Positions 6,844-14,781 of a DNA stretch of 37,041 nt are shown in pieces. Position 1 is the stretch's first letter, and the number at the start of each line of letters is the position of its first letter. Under the pieces are notes generated by a model. It was not told the origin of the DNA. It did no database searches and saw nothing but the letters and a program-made list of their open reading frames with translations. A program made the translations under genes and the position numbers. The stretch is from the NCBI GenBank assembly GCA_021737545.1, contig JAIPDT010000009.1, forward strand, positions 1 through 37,041. The letters are read 5' to 3'. The stretch is from Desulfobacteraceae bacterium. Its GTDB lineage: Bacteria; Desulfobacterota; Desulfobacteria; Desulfobacterales; Desulfosalsimonadaceae.

Positions 6844-8850
6844 TTTCCGCTTCTGCAAGAACGCCCTTACACCCTCTTTGGAAGCGTCTATGCAGGAAAT
6901 TTCCCCGGAACCCTGGTAACTGATTTCAAGGGCCTCTTCCAAAGTATCGGCTGCAGCGGCTTCATTGACCACCCTGGCAATGATCTCGAGCGCCTCCCTG
7001 CTCAAGGGTAGATCCCCGGCTTTTGGCTGTTCGTGGACAGTGAAAGGCGGAATTGAAACCGGCCCTTCCGGGACTTCCGGCATATTATTCTGCAGCTTCG
7101 AGACCTCCTCAATAGCAGCATCAATAAGCTCCGGGTATTCGGAAACGATTTTCCTGGCTATGCCGATATCTCCGGCCTCCTTAACCGATAGCTTTTGCGC
7201 CTTGCCGATCATGTTATGAAAGGTTTCCGCAGCATGAGGCCATTTGCGATACGGAATAACCACGCCGCCCATGCCTGGCATAATGCCCAGTGTAATTTCA
7301 GGCAGCTGAAAAAAAGAGTTCTCAGTGGCAACCAGGCTGTGGCAGCGCAGGGCCATTTCAACCCCGCCGCCCATGGCCAGACCGTTGACTGCTGCAACCA
7401 CAGGTTTGCTCATCCGATCAATAAAGTGCAGCACCTGTGAATTGCCTTTTGCCAGCTCCACTCCTGCCGAATAGTTATCAAAGGTCTCTACAAACCCCTG
7501 GATATCGGCGCCGGCGCAGAAGGCCCTTGTACCGTACCCGGTGATTATAAATCCCTTGACCGTGGTGTCGGCCTCGCCCTTTTTAAGTTCTCCCAAAATT
7601 TCTTTGCATGTGCCGGCTCCAAGGGCGTTGGCAGCCTGGGGCCTTCGGATTGTTATAATTCTGACCCCGTCCTTGTTATCCACCAGAATGTCGCGGGGGA
7701 AATCAAGGTACTGTTCTATCTCACGTTTCGGCTGCGGGAAGCCGGGACGTTCGGCATTGAAATCAGAAGTGATCCTGGAGACCTGTCCCGGCCCGAGGTC
7801 GCTCATGATATCAAAAACGCCCTTTTTAAATCCAAGAGCAATTATGCTGCCAAAGTTAAGGTCCGCGCGAGTCCCGATCTCCCGATCCGTAATGTCGTAG
7901 CACTGGGAAAAGACCAATCCAAGCATCCGGGTTCTGATCCATTCAGCCAGATCAAGAGGTACATCAACCTTTGTACCCGGCCGCAGTGTATTCCACTTGT
8001 CTACGGACAAAAGTATCGGCGAAGGTTTATAACATTCCCTTTCAGCCATTCTTCGTTTCTGGGACTCGTATGTAATGGGATTGCCTCCCGCCATATTCAA
8101 TACGAAAAACGGGCCTGCACCCACGAATTCTTCGGTAACATGGTCAACCTGCATGGTTGTTGCCCGATCCACAAGATAAGCAGCCTCATTGGTCCAGTTT
8201 TCAAAAATCCGGTTTAACAGAAAAGAAAAAACATTGCGCGTAACAACCGGGGCCTTGCCTGTGTGTGCAAAAAACCAGAGTAGATAATTAAGAACCGCCC
8301 GGTCCGCACCTTCCCAGTTGATAACCTCGACCGCCATGCTCCTCCACGCAGGCGCAAAAAAATGTGTAATAGTGGTACGTTCCGGATGGGAAAGCTCGTT
8401 GAATATCTGATCTGCAGGAATTGAACTGGTGTTGGATGTAAGAATCGCCTCCGGGCTTACAAGGCCTTCAAGCTGTGCAAAAATCTTTTTCTTTAAATCC
8501 AGATTTTCAGTAGCCGCCTCTATTATAAGGCCGCAATCCTTTATTTTATTGTAATCCGTAGTGTATACAATATTGCTTAACACTGCTTCGGCCTGCTCAG
8601 GGGTAAGCTTTTTTTTGTCAATTCCTTTCTGGGCGTACCCCTTGAACCTTTCTTCAGCGTTTTTAAGAGGTTCCTCCACAGCGTCGACAAGATAGAGTTT
8701 TTTCTCAGGAAGACCGGTTCGCAGAAAATAAGCGATATCGGGACCTATATGACCTGCGCCTATCACTGCCATTTCTTTGGGCAGATCGCGGTCCGGCCTG
8801 ATCAAAAACGGATTATAAAAAGATGGATAAAGAGGCTCTTTTTCCTTCAT
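6826..8850 (-). CDS. Fused 3-hydroxyacyl-CoA dehydrogenase / enoyl-CoA hydratase
   Basis: 674-residue bifunctional beta-oxidation enzyme. Residues about 25-385 are a 3-hydroxyacyl-CoA dehydrogenase: NAD-binding VIGAGHIG, ATENLDLKK, TSNTSSIPADQI, and the catalytic histidine in THFFAPA followed by VEVI. Residues about 395-660 are an enoyl-CoA hydratase: FCAGADI forms the oxyanion hole, and the catalytic acids lie in MGGGVEMAL and QLPEITLGIMPG. The order dehydrogenase-hydratase is the reverse of FadB and resembles archaeal-type fusions. ATG 8850 follows AGGAGG. The gene ends in GVRAFLQKRKPQFAI, as homologues do, but its TAA stop (6826-6828) lies inside IS200-derived sequence. It is 34 bases downstream of the thiolase gene, probably the last gene of that operon. 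Confidence 0.92.
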   Translation of the reverse strand: MKEKEPLYPSFYNPFLIRPDRDLPKEMAVIGAGHIGPDIAYFLRTGLPEKKLYLVDAVEEPLKNAEERFKGYAQKGIDKKKLTPEQAEAVLSNIVYTTDYNKIKDCGLIIEAATENLDLKKKIFAQLEGLVSPEAILTSNTSSIPADQIFNELSHPERTTITHFFAPAWRSMAVEVINWEGADRAVLNYLLWFFAHTGKAPVVTRNVFSFLLNRIFENWTNEAAYLVDRATTMQVDHVTEEFVGAGPFFVLNMAGGNPITYESQKRRMAERECYKPSPILLSVDKWNTLRPGTKVDVPLDLAEWIRTRMLGLVFSQCYDITDREIGTRADLNFGSIIALGFKKGVFDIMSDLGPGQVSRITSDFNAERPGFPQPKREIEQYLDFPRDILVDNKDGVRIITIRRPQAANALGAGTCKEILGELKKGEADTTVKGFIITGYGTRAFCAGADIQGFVETFDNYSAGVELAKGNSQVLHFIDRMSKPVVAAVNGLAMGGGVEMALRCHSLVATENSFFQLPEITLGIMPGMGGVVIPYRKWPHAAETFHNMIGKAQKLSVKEAGDIGIARKIVSEYPELIDAAIEEVSKLQNNMPEVPEGPVSIPPFTVHEQPKAGDLPLSREALEIIARVVNEAAAADTLEEALEISYQGSGEISCIDASKEGVRAFLQKRKPQFAI

Positions 8851-8884
8851 CGTATTCCTCCTGTTTATGCCGGTATATTGTAAT

Positions 8885-10075
8885 TTAATTTACTTTTATT
8901 ACCAGGGAGGCGCCGGAATCACCTGCAGCGCAGCCTCCAAGAAGTCCGTATCCCCCGCCTTTTTCAACCAGCTCCTCAATCAATTCAACAAGCAGCCGCA
9001 TAGTGGTAGGCCCCTGGGGATGCCCATAAACTATTGAGCTTCCGTAGTTGTTGAAAATCTTCTCGTCAACGCCCAGTATTTTGCGCATGACGATATCATT
9101 TACAGTAAAGGGATTGTGGGTTTTGACCGCCGATAAATCGGAGACCTTTACATTGGCCCGCTCCATGGCGTTGCGGGCGGCCGGACTCGGCGCCTCCGCC
9201 ATATGCCCCTTTTCAGCACGGGCGAAACCGTATGATAAAATCTGGATATTTACAGCCTTGTCTGCAGACAGCTCATTAGCCTTCTCCCTGGTGGTAACTA
9301 TCATTCCCGCGTTTCCATCCGCCGGGTGGGTCTGAGCTCCAAAGGTCAGGGGCGAATCCTCGGATACAGGCTTTAGTTTGGCCAGTCCCTCTTCTGTGCA
9401 GGGCATTATTCCCTCGTCTTCCTCGACCATTATCGTCTTTTTCTTGGAAACCTTTACCTCGGCCGGAATCATGTAGCGCTTTTGAAATTCACGGTCATTT
9501 GCCAGAGCATCCGTGTATTTCTGGTATCTGCTAAGCGCCATGGCGTCAGACTCTTCGCGGGTTACGCCGTACTTTTTGGCCACATTATTGGCGGTTCCTG
9601 TAGGACTGGTTTCAGCGGTGGGATCCCAGCCGAAGCCGTCCATCATCCAGCTCTCATATTCCGGTTTTCCGCCCGGCCCGGCCGGATTTGGCCATATTAT
9701 ATTCGGACAGTTGGAGGTTCTGTCACAAGTTCCCACCAATATGTTTGAATTGGTGCCCATCTGGATGCATTGAGCGGCATAATTAACCGAGGTAGTGGAG
9801 GTCGCACACGCATGGGCGATGCAGGGTCCGCTTATATCCGGATTGCCTATCAAGGTCGCAAAATGCGGGGAATTGTAAAACCACCATCTCTGAGGAATGG
9901 TAGCGCCGAATACAATGCCGTCGAAAATTTCGGCGGTAACACCGCGCAATTCAAAAAAACGGCGCGCCAAATGGGCTGCAAGCTTCATGGAGTCCTCATT
10001 CTGGAACTGTCCCTGCCAGCGGCAAAACGGTGAGCTCCAATACCCTTTGTACGGAACATGGGCCTTGTCAAACAT
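8885..10075 (-). CDS. Thiolase-family acyl-CoA acyltransferase
   Basis: 396 residues with a thiolase fold. The nucleophilic cysteine is in HACATSTTS (about residue 90), the histidine in SIVYGHPQGPT (about 355) and the second cysteine in GGCAAGDSGAS (about 383). The usual thiolase I/II signature around the histidine (GGAIALGHPxGxxG) is replaced by GSSIVYGHPQGPTTMR, so this is a divergent subfamily. It probably cleaves the 3-oxoacyl-CoA made by the neighbouring HAD/ECH, releasing acetyl-CoA. ATG 10075 follows AGGAGAG. A 112-base gap with a small inverted repeat separates it from the acyl-CoA dehydrogenase upstream. Confidence 0.88.
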   Translation of the reverse strand: MFDKAHVPYKGYWSSPFCRWQGQFQNEDSMKLAAHLARRFFELRGVTAEIFDGIVFGATIPQRWWFYNSPHFATLIGNPDISGPCIAHACATSTTSVNYAAQCIQMGTNSNILVGTCDRTSNCPNIIWPNPAGPGGKPEYESWMMDGFGWDPTAETSPTGTANNVAKKYGVTREESDAMALSRYQKYTDALANDREFQKRYMIPAEVKVSKKKTIMVEEDEGIMPCTEEGLAKLKPVSEDSPLTFGAQTHPADGNAGMIVTTREKANELSADKAVNIQILSYGFARAEKGHMAEAPSPAARNAMERANVKVSDLSAVKTHNPFTVNDIVMRKILGVDEKIFNNYGSSIVYGHPQGPTTMRLLVELIEELVEKGGGYGLLGGCAAGDSGASLVIKVN

Positions 10076-10118
10076 ACTTCTCTCCTTTTATTGCTGATTT
10101 ATACAATTTTTTGACATA

Positions 10119-10145
10119 ACCGGCATTGCCGGTATTAAACCGGTT
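10119..10145. repeat. Short CCGG-rich inverted repeats between acyl-CoA dehydrogenase and thiolase genes
   Basis: ACCGGC-ATT-GCCGGT (10119-10133) forms a 6-bp stem with a 3-base loop, followed by the palindrome AACCGGTT (10138-10145). There is no U-tract in either direction, so it is not a good intrinsic terminator. It may be an mRNA processing hairpin or a regulator site. Function unknown. Confidence 0.45.
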
Positions 10146-10187
10146 ATATCGATAAAACTTATCCCAAGCTATAACCAAAAAACGTGT

Positions 10188-11339
10188 TTATTGACGACCA
10201 ATCAGTTTTCTGGCAATTATAACTTTCTCCACTTCCTTGCTGCCCTCGAAAATTTCCAGCACTTTGGCATTCCGCCAATAATGAGCAACACCGTATTCTT
10301 CCAGAATTCCATATCCACCGTGGAGTTGTATTGCCTCATCTGCGACTTTTACCGCTATTTCGGCGCAGTACCACTTCGCCATGGAACTGAGCGAAGGATC
10401 CGGCCTGCCAGAGTCAAGCTTGGATGCAGCACGATAATACATCGAGCGGCCGGCCTCTGTCATGGTAGCCATTTCCGCGACTTTTCCCTGGACCATTTCC
10501 TGATTTGAAAGCGGCTTTCCAAATTGTTCCCGCCTGCGAACATGGGCCAGGGTCTTATCCAAAGCGCCCTGAGCGGTTCCAACACCCAGCGCTGCTACCT
10601 GAACCCGGGTTCTGTTGAAAAATTCCATCAGATTGTAAAACCCCTTTCCCTCCTGGCCGAGAAGATTCTCCACAGGGACTTTAACATCTTTAAAAAACGC
10701 ATCACCTGTATTGGAGGCCCGCAGCGAGAGCTTGTCGTGATAGGTATTGGAAGAGTATCCGCTGCGATCGGTTTCCGAGATAATCGTGCTGAAACGCTTG
10801 TGTTTTTTGGGGTTGTCAGGATCGGTCAGGCAAAACACGATAAGAATATCAGCCAGGGAACAGTTGGTAATGAAAATCTTACTCCCGTTAATGATATAAT
10901 CGTCTCCCTGCTTAACTGCAGTGGTTTGAGCCGCGGTTACGTCGCTTCCGGCATCGGGCTCGGTTACGGCGACCCCCATCCGCATTTCACCGTCGCAAAT
11001 GGCCGGAAGATATTTTTTTTTCTGTTCTTCAGTACCTATCAGTTGGATCAACTGGGTTCCGAAAAAGGTTGATTCAATAGCATGGGCCATCCCCAGATCA
11101 ACCCTGGCGAATTCCTCGACTATCAAGCATTGATCCAGATATCCCATGCCCATGCCGCCGTATTCTTCTGCTACAAAAACTCCCAGAAACCCCAGTTCGG
11201 CTGCCTTTTTCCACAATCGATCATCAAACTTCCCCTGACTGTCCAGTTCCCGGGCAACAGGACCCAGCTCTTTGGTCGCAAACTCTCTGGCCGCTTTCTG
11301 GATATCAAGCTGCTCTTTTGTTAAGCTGAATTGCTCCAT
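10188..11339 (-). CDS. Acyl-CoA dehydrogenase
   Basis: About 383-residue FAD enzyme that introduces the alpha,beta double bond into an acyl-CoA, passing electrons to ETF. Visible marks: GVAVTEPDAGSDVTA (flavin/substrate region), KIFITN, RREQFGKPL, AIQLHGGYGILEEY, and the catalytic glutamate in VLEIFEGSKEVEKVIIARK. The track start at 11345 is a GTG directly abutting AAGGA; ATG 11339, five bases after AAGGAG, is the better start (MEQFSLTKEQ). The gene follows an AMP-forming ligase by about 30 bases and precedes thiolase and HAD/ECH, giving a near-complete beta-oxidation set. No etfAB is seen in the window. Acyl chain specificity cannot be told. Confidence 0.93.
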   Translation of the reverse strand: MEQFSLTKEQLDIQKAAREFATKELGPVARELDSQGKFDDRLWKKAAELGFLGVFVAEEYGGMGMGYLDQCLIVEEFARVDLGMAHAIESTFFGTQLIQLIGTEEQKKKYLPAICDGEMRMGVAVTEPDAGSDVTAAQTTAVKQGDDYIINGSKIFITNCSLADILIVFCLTDPDNPKKHKRFSTIISETDRSGYSSNTYHDKLSLRASNTGDAFFKDVKVPVENLLGQEGKGFYNLMEFFNRTRVQVAALGVGTAQGALDKTLAHVRRREQFGKPLSNQEMVQGKVAEMATMTEAGRSMYYRAASKLDSGRPDPSLSSMAKWYCAEIAVKVADEAIQLHGGYGILEEYGVAHYWRNAKVLEIFEGSKEVEKVIIARKLIGRQ

Positions 11340-11373
11340 GTCCACTCCTTAACACTGATTCTTATCGGAATAA

Positions 11374-12951
11374 TTAAGAACTTTCCGAATACTGTTTACG
11401 GAGCTCTCTTTTCAGCACCTTGCCCTGGGGACTTTTTGGAAGCTCCTCAATAAATTCAACGCTTTTTGGAGTCTTGAAACGAGCTATACGTTCTTTGCAG
11501 AAACTGATAATATCTGCTTCCGTTGCCTGCTTGCCTTCTCTTAAAACAACCATTGCGTGTACCCGCTCAACCCAATAAGAATCCGGAGCCCCTATTACAG
11601 CCGCCTCGTAGATAGAGGGATGTTGGTACAATATTTCCTCCACTTCCTTCGGGTAGACATTTTCGCCTCCGGTTACAATCATGTCATTCTTACGGTCTGC
11701 GATATAAATATAGCCGTGCTCGTCATAGTAGCCCACATCACCGGTATACAGCCATCCGTTCTTCAAGCCCTTGCCTGAATCCTCGTCGGACTGCCCCCAG
11801 TAACCGGACATTACACGACTGCTGTTAACTATAATCTCGCCCATTTCGCCGGGCGGAACATCGTGATCGTTAACGTCAACGACTTTCATGTGGACCCCTG
11901 AACAAGGCCGGCCGCAGGAGGCCAGCACCTTTTCGCCTTTCTCAAGATGCGCTTCTTTTGGAAGCCATGTGGTATGGGGGCCTGATTCACTTAATCCGTA
12001 GCCCTGCATGAAAATCGGGCCGAACATGTTTATTCCGCGTTTTAAGACTTCCGTCGGCATGGGAGATGCGGCATACCATATCCGCTTTAAACTGCTTAAG
12101 TCATATTGGTCAATTCTAGGATGATTGAGAAGCGCAACGAGCTGAGTCGGGACAATTTGAACGTCGGTAATCTTTTCGTCCTGAATGGTTTTTAACATCG
12201 AAGCCGGATCAAACGATGTTTTTTCCATTATAACATTGCAGCAGCCTCTTATAAAAAAAGGCCAGATATGGCTGTCGCCGCCTACATGAAACATCGGAAG
12301 AACAATAAAGTTACGGTCCCCGTTGTGAACGCCGATATCCAATGCCTTGCCTATTGAATTATCAATTTTCTTTCTATGGGAATATACCGCTCCTTTGGGA
12401 GTCCCTGTAGTTCCGCTGGTAAAAAATATGGTCACAGGATCCTCAGGGGTTAAATCGATATCTGTTTCCCCGGCGCTTTGGCCTTCAAGTAATTTTTGAT
12501 AGCTGCTGTCAGAATCCCCTTTGAATACAAAGCAGTGGTCAAGCCCCTGAATGCTTTGCTTAAAACGATCTGCATACTTTGCAAATTCAGGTCCGCAAAA
12601 AAGCACCCTGGCACCTGTATGGGCGATCAGCTCAAAAATCTCGTTCTCGGAAAGCCTGGGGCTTAAGTGAGCCAGAACAAATCCCCCTTTCATGGCCGCC
12701 CCCCAGACCTCCATATATTCAAGGCAATTCCAGGATAAAATACCGAGAACATCGCCTTTGACACACCCGGAATCATTAAGGCCGTGTATCAAGCGGTTTA
12801 CCCGGGCATTGAAACTGGAGAAAGTCTCTCGCCTGGAGCCGATAACAAAAGCTTCGTCGTCGGGCTGGAAGAGTGCGTTTCTGTAAATAATTTCTGCAAA
12901 AGTTCCTAATGGATAACGACAAAGCTCACTTAAAATAAATTTTTCGGCCAT
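11374..12951 (-). CDS. AMP-forming acyl-CoA ligase (long/medium-chain or aryl type)
   Basis: ANL-superfamily ligase, 525 residues from the preferred start. P-loop FFTSGTTGTPKGAVYSHRK, A5 motif QGYGLSE, hinge YTGDVGYYDEHGYIYIADRKND, and A10 lysine in LPKSPQGKVLKRELRKQ. The track begins at 13014, but MAEKFILSEL from ATG 12951 is preferred because GAGGTG lies seven bases before it; the extra residues fall in the repeated leader. It heads a unit with acyl-CoA dehydrogenase, thiolase and HAD/ECH, driven by the promoter-bearing repeat directly upstream. It presumably activates the acid that this beta-oxidation set degrades. Confidence 0.92.
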   Translation of the reverse strand: MAEKFILSELCRYPLGTFAEIIYRNALFQPDDEAFVIGSRRETFSSFNARVNRLIHGLNDSGCVKGDVLGILSWNCLEYMEVWGAAMKGGFVLAHLSPRLSENEIFELIAHTGARVLFCGPEFAKYADRFKQSIQGLDHCFVFKGDSDSSYQKLLEGQSAGETDIDLTPEDPVTIFFTSGTTGTPKGAVYSHRKKIDNSIGKALDIGVHNGDRNFIVLPMFHVGGDSHIWPFFIRGCCNVIMEKTSFDPASMLKTIQDEKITDVQIVPTQLVALLNHPRIDQYDLSSLKRIWYAASPMPTEVLKRGINMFGPIFMQGYGLSESGPHTTWLPKEAHLEKGEKVLASCGRPCSGVHMKVVDVNDHDVPPGEMGEIIVNSSRVMSGYWGQSDEDSGKGLKNGWLYTGDVGYYDEHGYIYIADRKNDMIVTGGENVYPKEVEEILYQHPSIYEAAVIGAPDSYWVERVHAMVVLREGKQATEADIISFCKERIARFKTPKSVEFIEELPKSPQGKVLKRELRKQYSESS

Positions 12952-12971
12952 ATGCAGCACCTCGCATCTGA

Positions 12972-13099
12972 ATAAGAAAAGTGTTGAAATTAAATGTATA
13001 AAATGTATAATCAAATACTTTTATAATTAGAACCCCCATTCTATTGTATACAGTATCCCACTTCCTTTTAATTCGTCAATATAAATTTTAACTCTGCCC
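12972..13099 (-). repeat. Promoter-bearing repeat, copy A
   Basis: About 128 bases that match 23413-23532 closely along their length and in the same orientation, each upstream of a minus-strand gene. Copy A carries an extra 9-base tandem duplication (aaatgtata). By eye, identity outside that insertion is well above 80 percent, including an exact 17-base match TATTGTATACAGTATCC. It carries the promoter described separately. No transposase or target-site duplication is obvious, so it looks like a duplicated regulatory region. Confidence 0.85.
13044..13079 (-). promoter_or_regulatory. Putative sigma-70 promoter with GTATAC palindrome (copy A)
   Basis: Read on the minus strand: TTGACG (13079-13074), 16-base spacer, GATACT (13057-13052), then the palindromic core TGTATACAA overlapping the probable start point. 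Motifs of the TTGTATACAA kind are typical operators of GntR-family (FadR/MatR-like) regulators. No GntR gene is present in the window, so the regulator is unknown. The spacing to ATG 12951 leaves a leader of about 90 bases. Confidence 0.6.
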
Positions 13100-13163
13100 C
13101 GTAAAATTTATAAAAGCATTGAGTAATGCCGGGGCGAAGAAAAATGCCCCAAAGTCCAAGGGG
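13096..13163 (-). terminator. Two hairpins between PaaK-type ligase gene and repeat A
   Basis: GCCCCG (13096-13101) pairs with CGGGGC (13130-13135), enclosing a second stem GCATT/AATGC (13116-13120, 13125-13129). Next to it CCCC/GGGG (13147-13150, 13160-13163) is followed on the minus strand by CATTTTTC. Reading on the minus strand these lie after the PaaK-type gene stop (13212) and could end its transcript. The stems are short, so this is tentative. Confidence 0.4.
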
Positions 13164-13211
13164 AGGCAAATGAATGCCCGGGATATACAACTACCGGGAA
13201 AAAGTGAATCA

Positions 13212-14540
13212 CTACCTTTCTTCGTAAAGCTTTCTTATCAACTTTGACTTCATTTCGTAACGGGGCAGGCTCCCGGGTTCTACCAGTTGAACATCAGCGC
13301 GAAACACCAGCTTTTCTCTTAAAGTCTTTTCAATTTCCTGCTTCAGCAGGTCAAGGTCTTCCCCGGTGTTGGCGTGCTCCGCCTGGATTTTAACAGGAGG
13401 AACAGCCGCGGGGCCCGGTTCGTCCAGAAGAATTACCATCTCACCTGTGGTACGAGGAGAAAATGATGTTATAATATCTTTAACGGCCGCCGGAAACACA
13501 TTGACACCAAGCACTATCAACATGTCGTCAGTCCTGCCAAGACACCGCAGCCTGAAGCTTGTTCTTCCGCATTCACAAGGAGAAACCCATACTCTCACCC
13601 GATCGTGAGTCCTAAACCTCATCACCGGACATGCCTGCCTGTCAATCAATGTATATACAAGCTCGCCTTCCGCATCTTCTGTCATCTCAATCACGCTGCC
13701 CGTATCCGGGTCTATAAGCTCGCATATAATATATTCCTGTGCGCAGAAGTGCATGCCTTTTTGATACGGGCATTCGGAAAAAATCACAGGTGCAGCATCC
13801 GAATTTCCCAGGCCCTCTGTTACGACAGCGCCGAATTCGCTTTCTATTTTTTTCCTTATTGACGGCACGCTTCCGCCGGGTTCCGCTCCTACGGTAATCT
13901 TTTTAAAACCTAGTTCCGAAGGATCCATGCCGCGTTTGCGAACATATTCGGAAAAATATAATCCATATGAAGGGGTGCAGTGAAGCACATTAGGATGAAG
14001 CCTTTTTGCAGTGGCAACAACCCGATCGGACATCCCGGTTCCTATAGGAACAAATGCCGAGCCTATACTTTCTATGCCGTCCTTTACAGGGATGCCTCCG
14101 ACAAAAAAAGTAAGCCCCACCGCATGGATAACAATATCTGTATCCCTGATTCCCTGGGTAAAAAAGGAACGCGATGTGATATCATTCCAGACTTTCCGGT
14201 CATGCTTTGTAATGCCGACAAAGGTTGGAATTCCGGTGGTTCCGGATGAAGAATGTATTCTTATCAGGTCCCTGACCTGCGCTGCCAGATGATTTCCCAA
14301 AGGGAGGTGCTCCTCCTGGCTTTTTCTCAACTCGTCCTTTTCGGTAAAGGGCAGCTTTGCAAGGTCGTCTATGCTTTTTATGTCACCTCTTTCAAGCCCG
14401 CTTCTTCCAAATTTCTCCTGGTAGAACGGTGAATTCCGCCACACATAATCAAGCTGTTTTAAAAACTTCTCATTCTGGATGGCCCGCAGATTCTGCTGAG
14501 GCATGGTCTCTATGTATTCATTCAGGTATTCTCCCGGCAT
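13212..14540 (-). CDS. Phenylacetate-CoA ligase-family (PaaK-type) AMP-dependent CoA ligase
   Basis: 442 residues, the normal length for PaaK. Family marks: the N-terminal LDYVWRNSPFYQEKF, DLAKLPFTEKDELR, the P-loop IHSSSGTTGIPTFVGIT, AEPGGSVPSIRKKIE, a cysteine-rich CECGRTSFR segment, LGRTDDMLIVLGVNVFPAAV and the C-terminal LPRYEMKSKLIRK. These enzymes make aryl- or arylacetyl-CoA from the acid, ATP and CoA. ATG 14540 follows AGGAGG. It is downstream of the aldehyde:ferredoxin oxidoreductase and aryl-alcohol dehydrogenase, so it may activate the acid they produce. Phenylacetate itself is only one possible substrate; many PaaK-like ligases act on other acids. Confidence 0.9.
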   Translation of the reverse strand: MPGEYLNEYIETMPQQNLRAIQNEKFLKQLDYVWRNSPFYQEKFGRSGLERGDIKSIDDLAKLPFTEKDELRKSQEEHLPLGNHLAAQVRDLIRIHSSSGTTGIPTFVGITKHDRKVWNDITSRSFFTQGIRDTDIVIHAVGLTFFVGGIPVKDGIESIGSAFVPIGTGMSDRVVATAKRLHPNVLHCTPSYGLYFSEYVRKRGMDPSELGFKKITVGAEPGGSVPSIRKKIESEFGAVVTEGLGNSDAAPVIFSECPYQKGMHFCAQEYIICELIDPDTGSVIEMTEDAEGELVYTLIDRQACPVMRFRTHDRVRVWVSPCECGRTSFRLRCLGRTDDMLIVLGVNVFPAAVKDIITSFSPRTTGEMVILLDEPGPAAVPPVKIQAEHANTGEDLDLLKQEIEKTLREKLVFRADVQLVEPGSLPRYEMKSKLIRKLYEER

Positions 14541-14612
14541 CTATTGCCTCCTGGTAAAGATCAATAGTTACGTAAAAAAGCTCTCTATCCCGCGGCGGAG
14601 ATATTTTCGGGT

Positions 14613-14700
14613 AAGGAAGCCCTGCGGTCGGGGTCAATTTTTTTTGCTCCTGACCGTTTTCGGGATTCATCAAATGCAGACCCCGACCTTGGACTTCCTT
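14613..14700. repeat. Large imperfect inverted repeat in spacer
   Basis: Arms AAGGAAG (14613-14619) / CTTCCTT (14694-14700) and GGTCGGGGTC (14626-14635) / GACCCCGACC (14679-14688) form an interrupted stem of 7 + 10 bp over an 88-base element, with a T-run (AATTTTTTTTG) in the loop. It lies in the 241-base gap between the aldehyde oxidoreductase and PaaK-type genes. It resembles a REP-like or miniature mobile element or a structured RNA; no other copy is visible in this window. Confidence 0.7.
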
Positions 14701-14711
14701 GGAAGTATTCC

Positions 14712-14763
14712 CCCGGGCCGCGCCCGGGACCGAGCTATAACAGTAACTTTTTCTGAAGTTACT
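14712..14763. repeat. Two adjacent hairpins after the aldehyde oxidoreductase gene
   Basis: CCCGGGC-cgc-GCCCGGG (14712-14728) is a 7-bp GC-only stem, and AGTAACTT-tttctg-AAGTTACT (14742-14763) is an 8-bp perfect stem. They directly follow the stop of the aldehyde oxidoreductase gene on the minus strand. Neither is followed by a good U-run, so a role in mRNA processing or stabilisation is as likely as termination. Confidence 0.55.
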
Positions 14764-14781
14764 TAGAAGTCGGTTTCTTCT

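Noticed and set aside
10119-10133. Intrinsic terminator between acyl-CoA dehydrogenase and thiolase
   Set aside because: The stem is only 6 bp and no U-tract follows on either strand.
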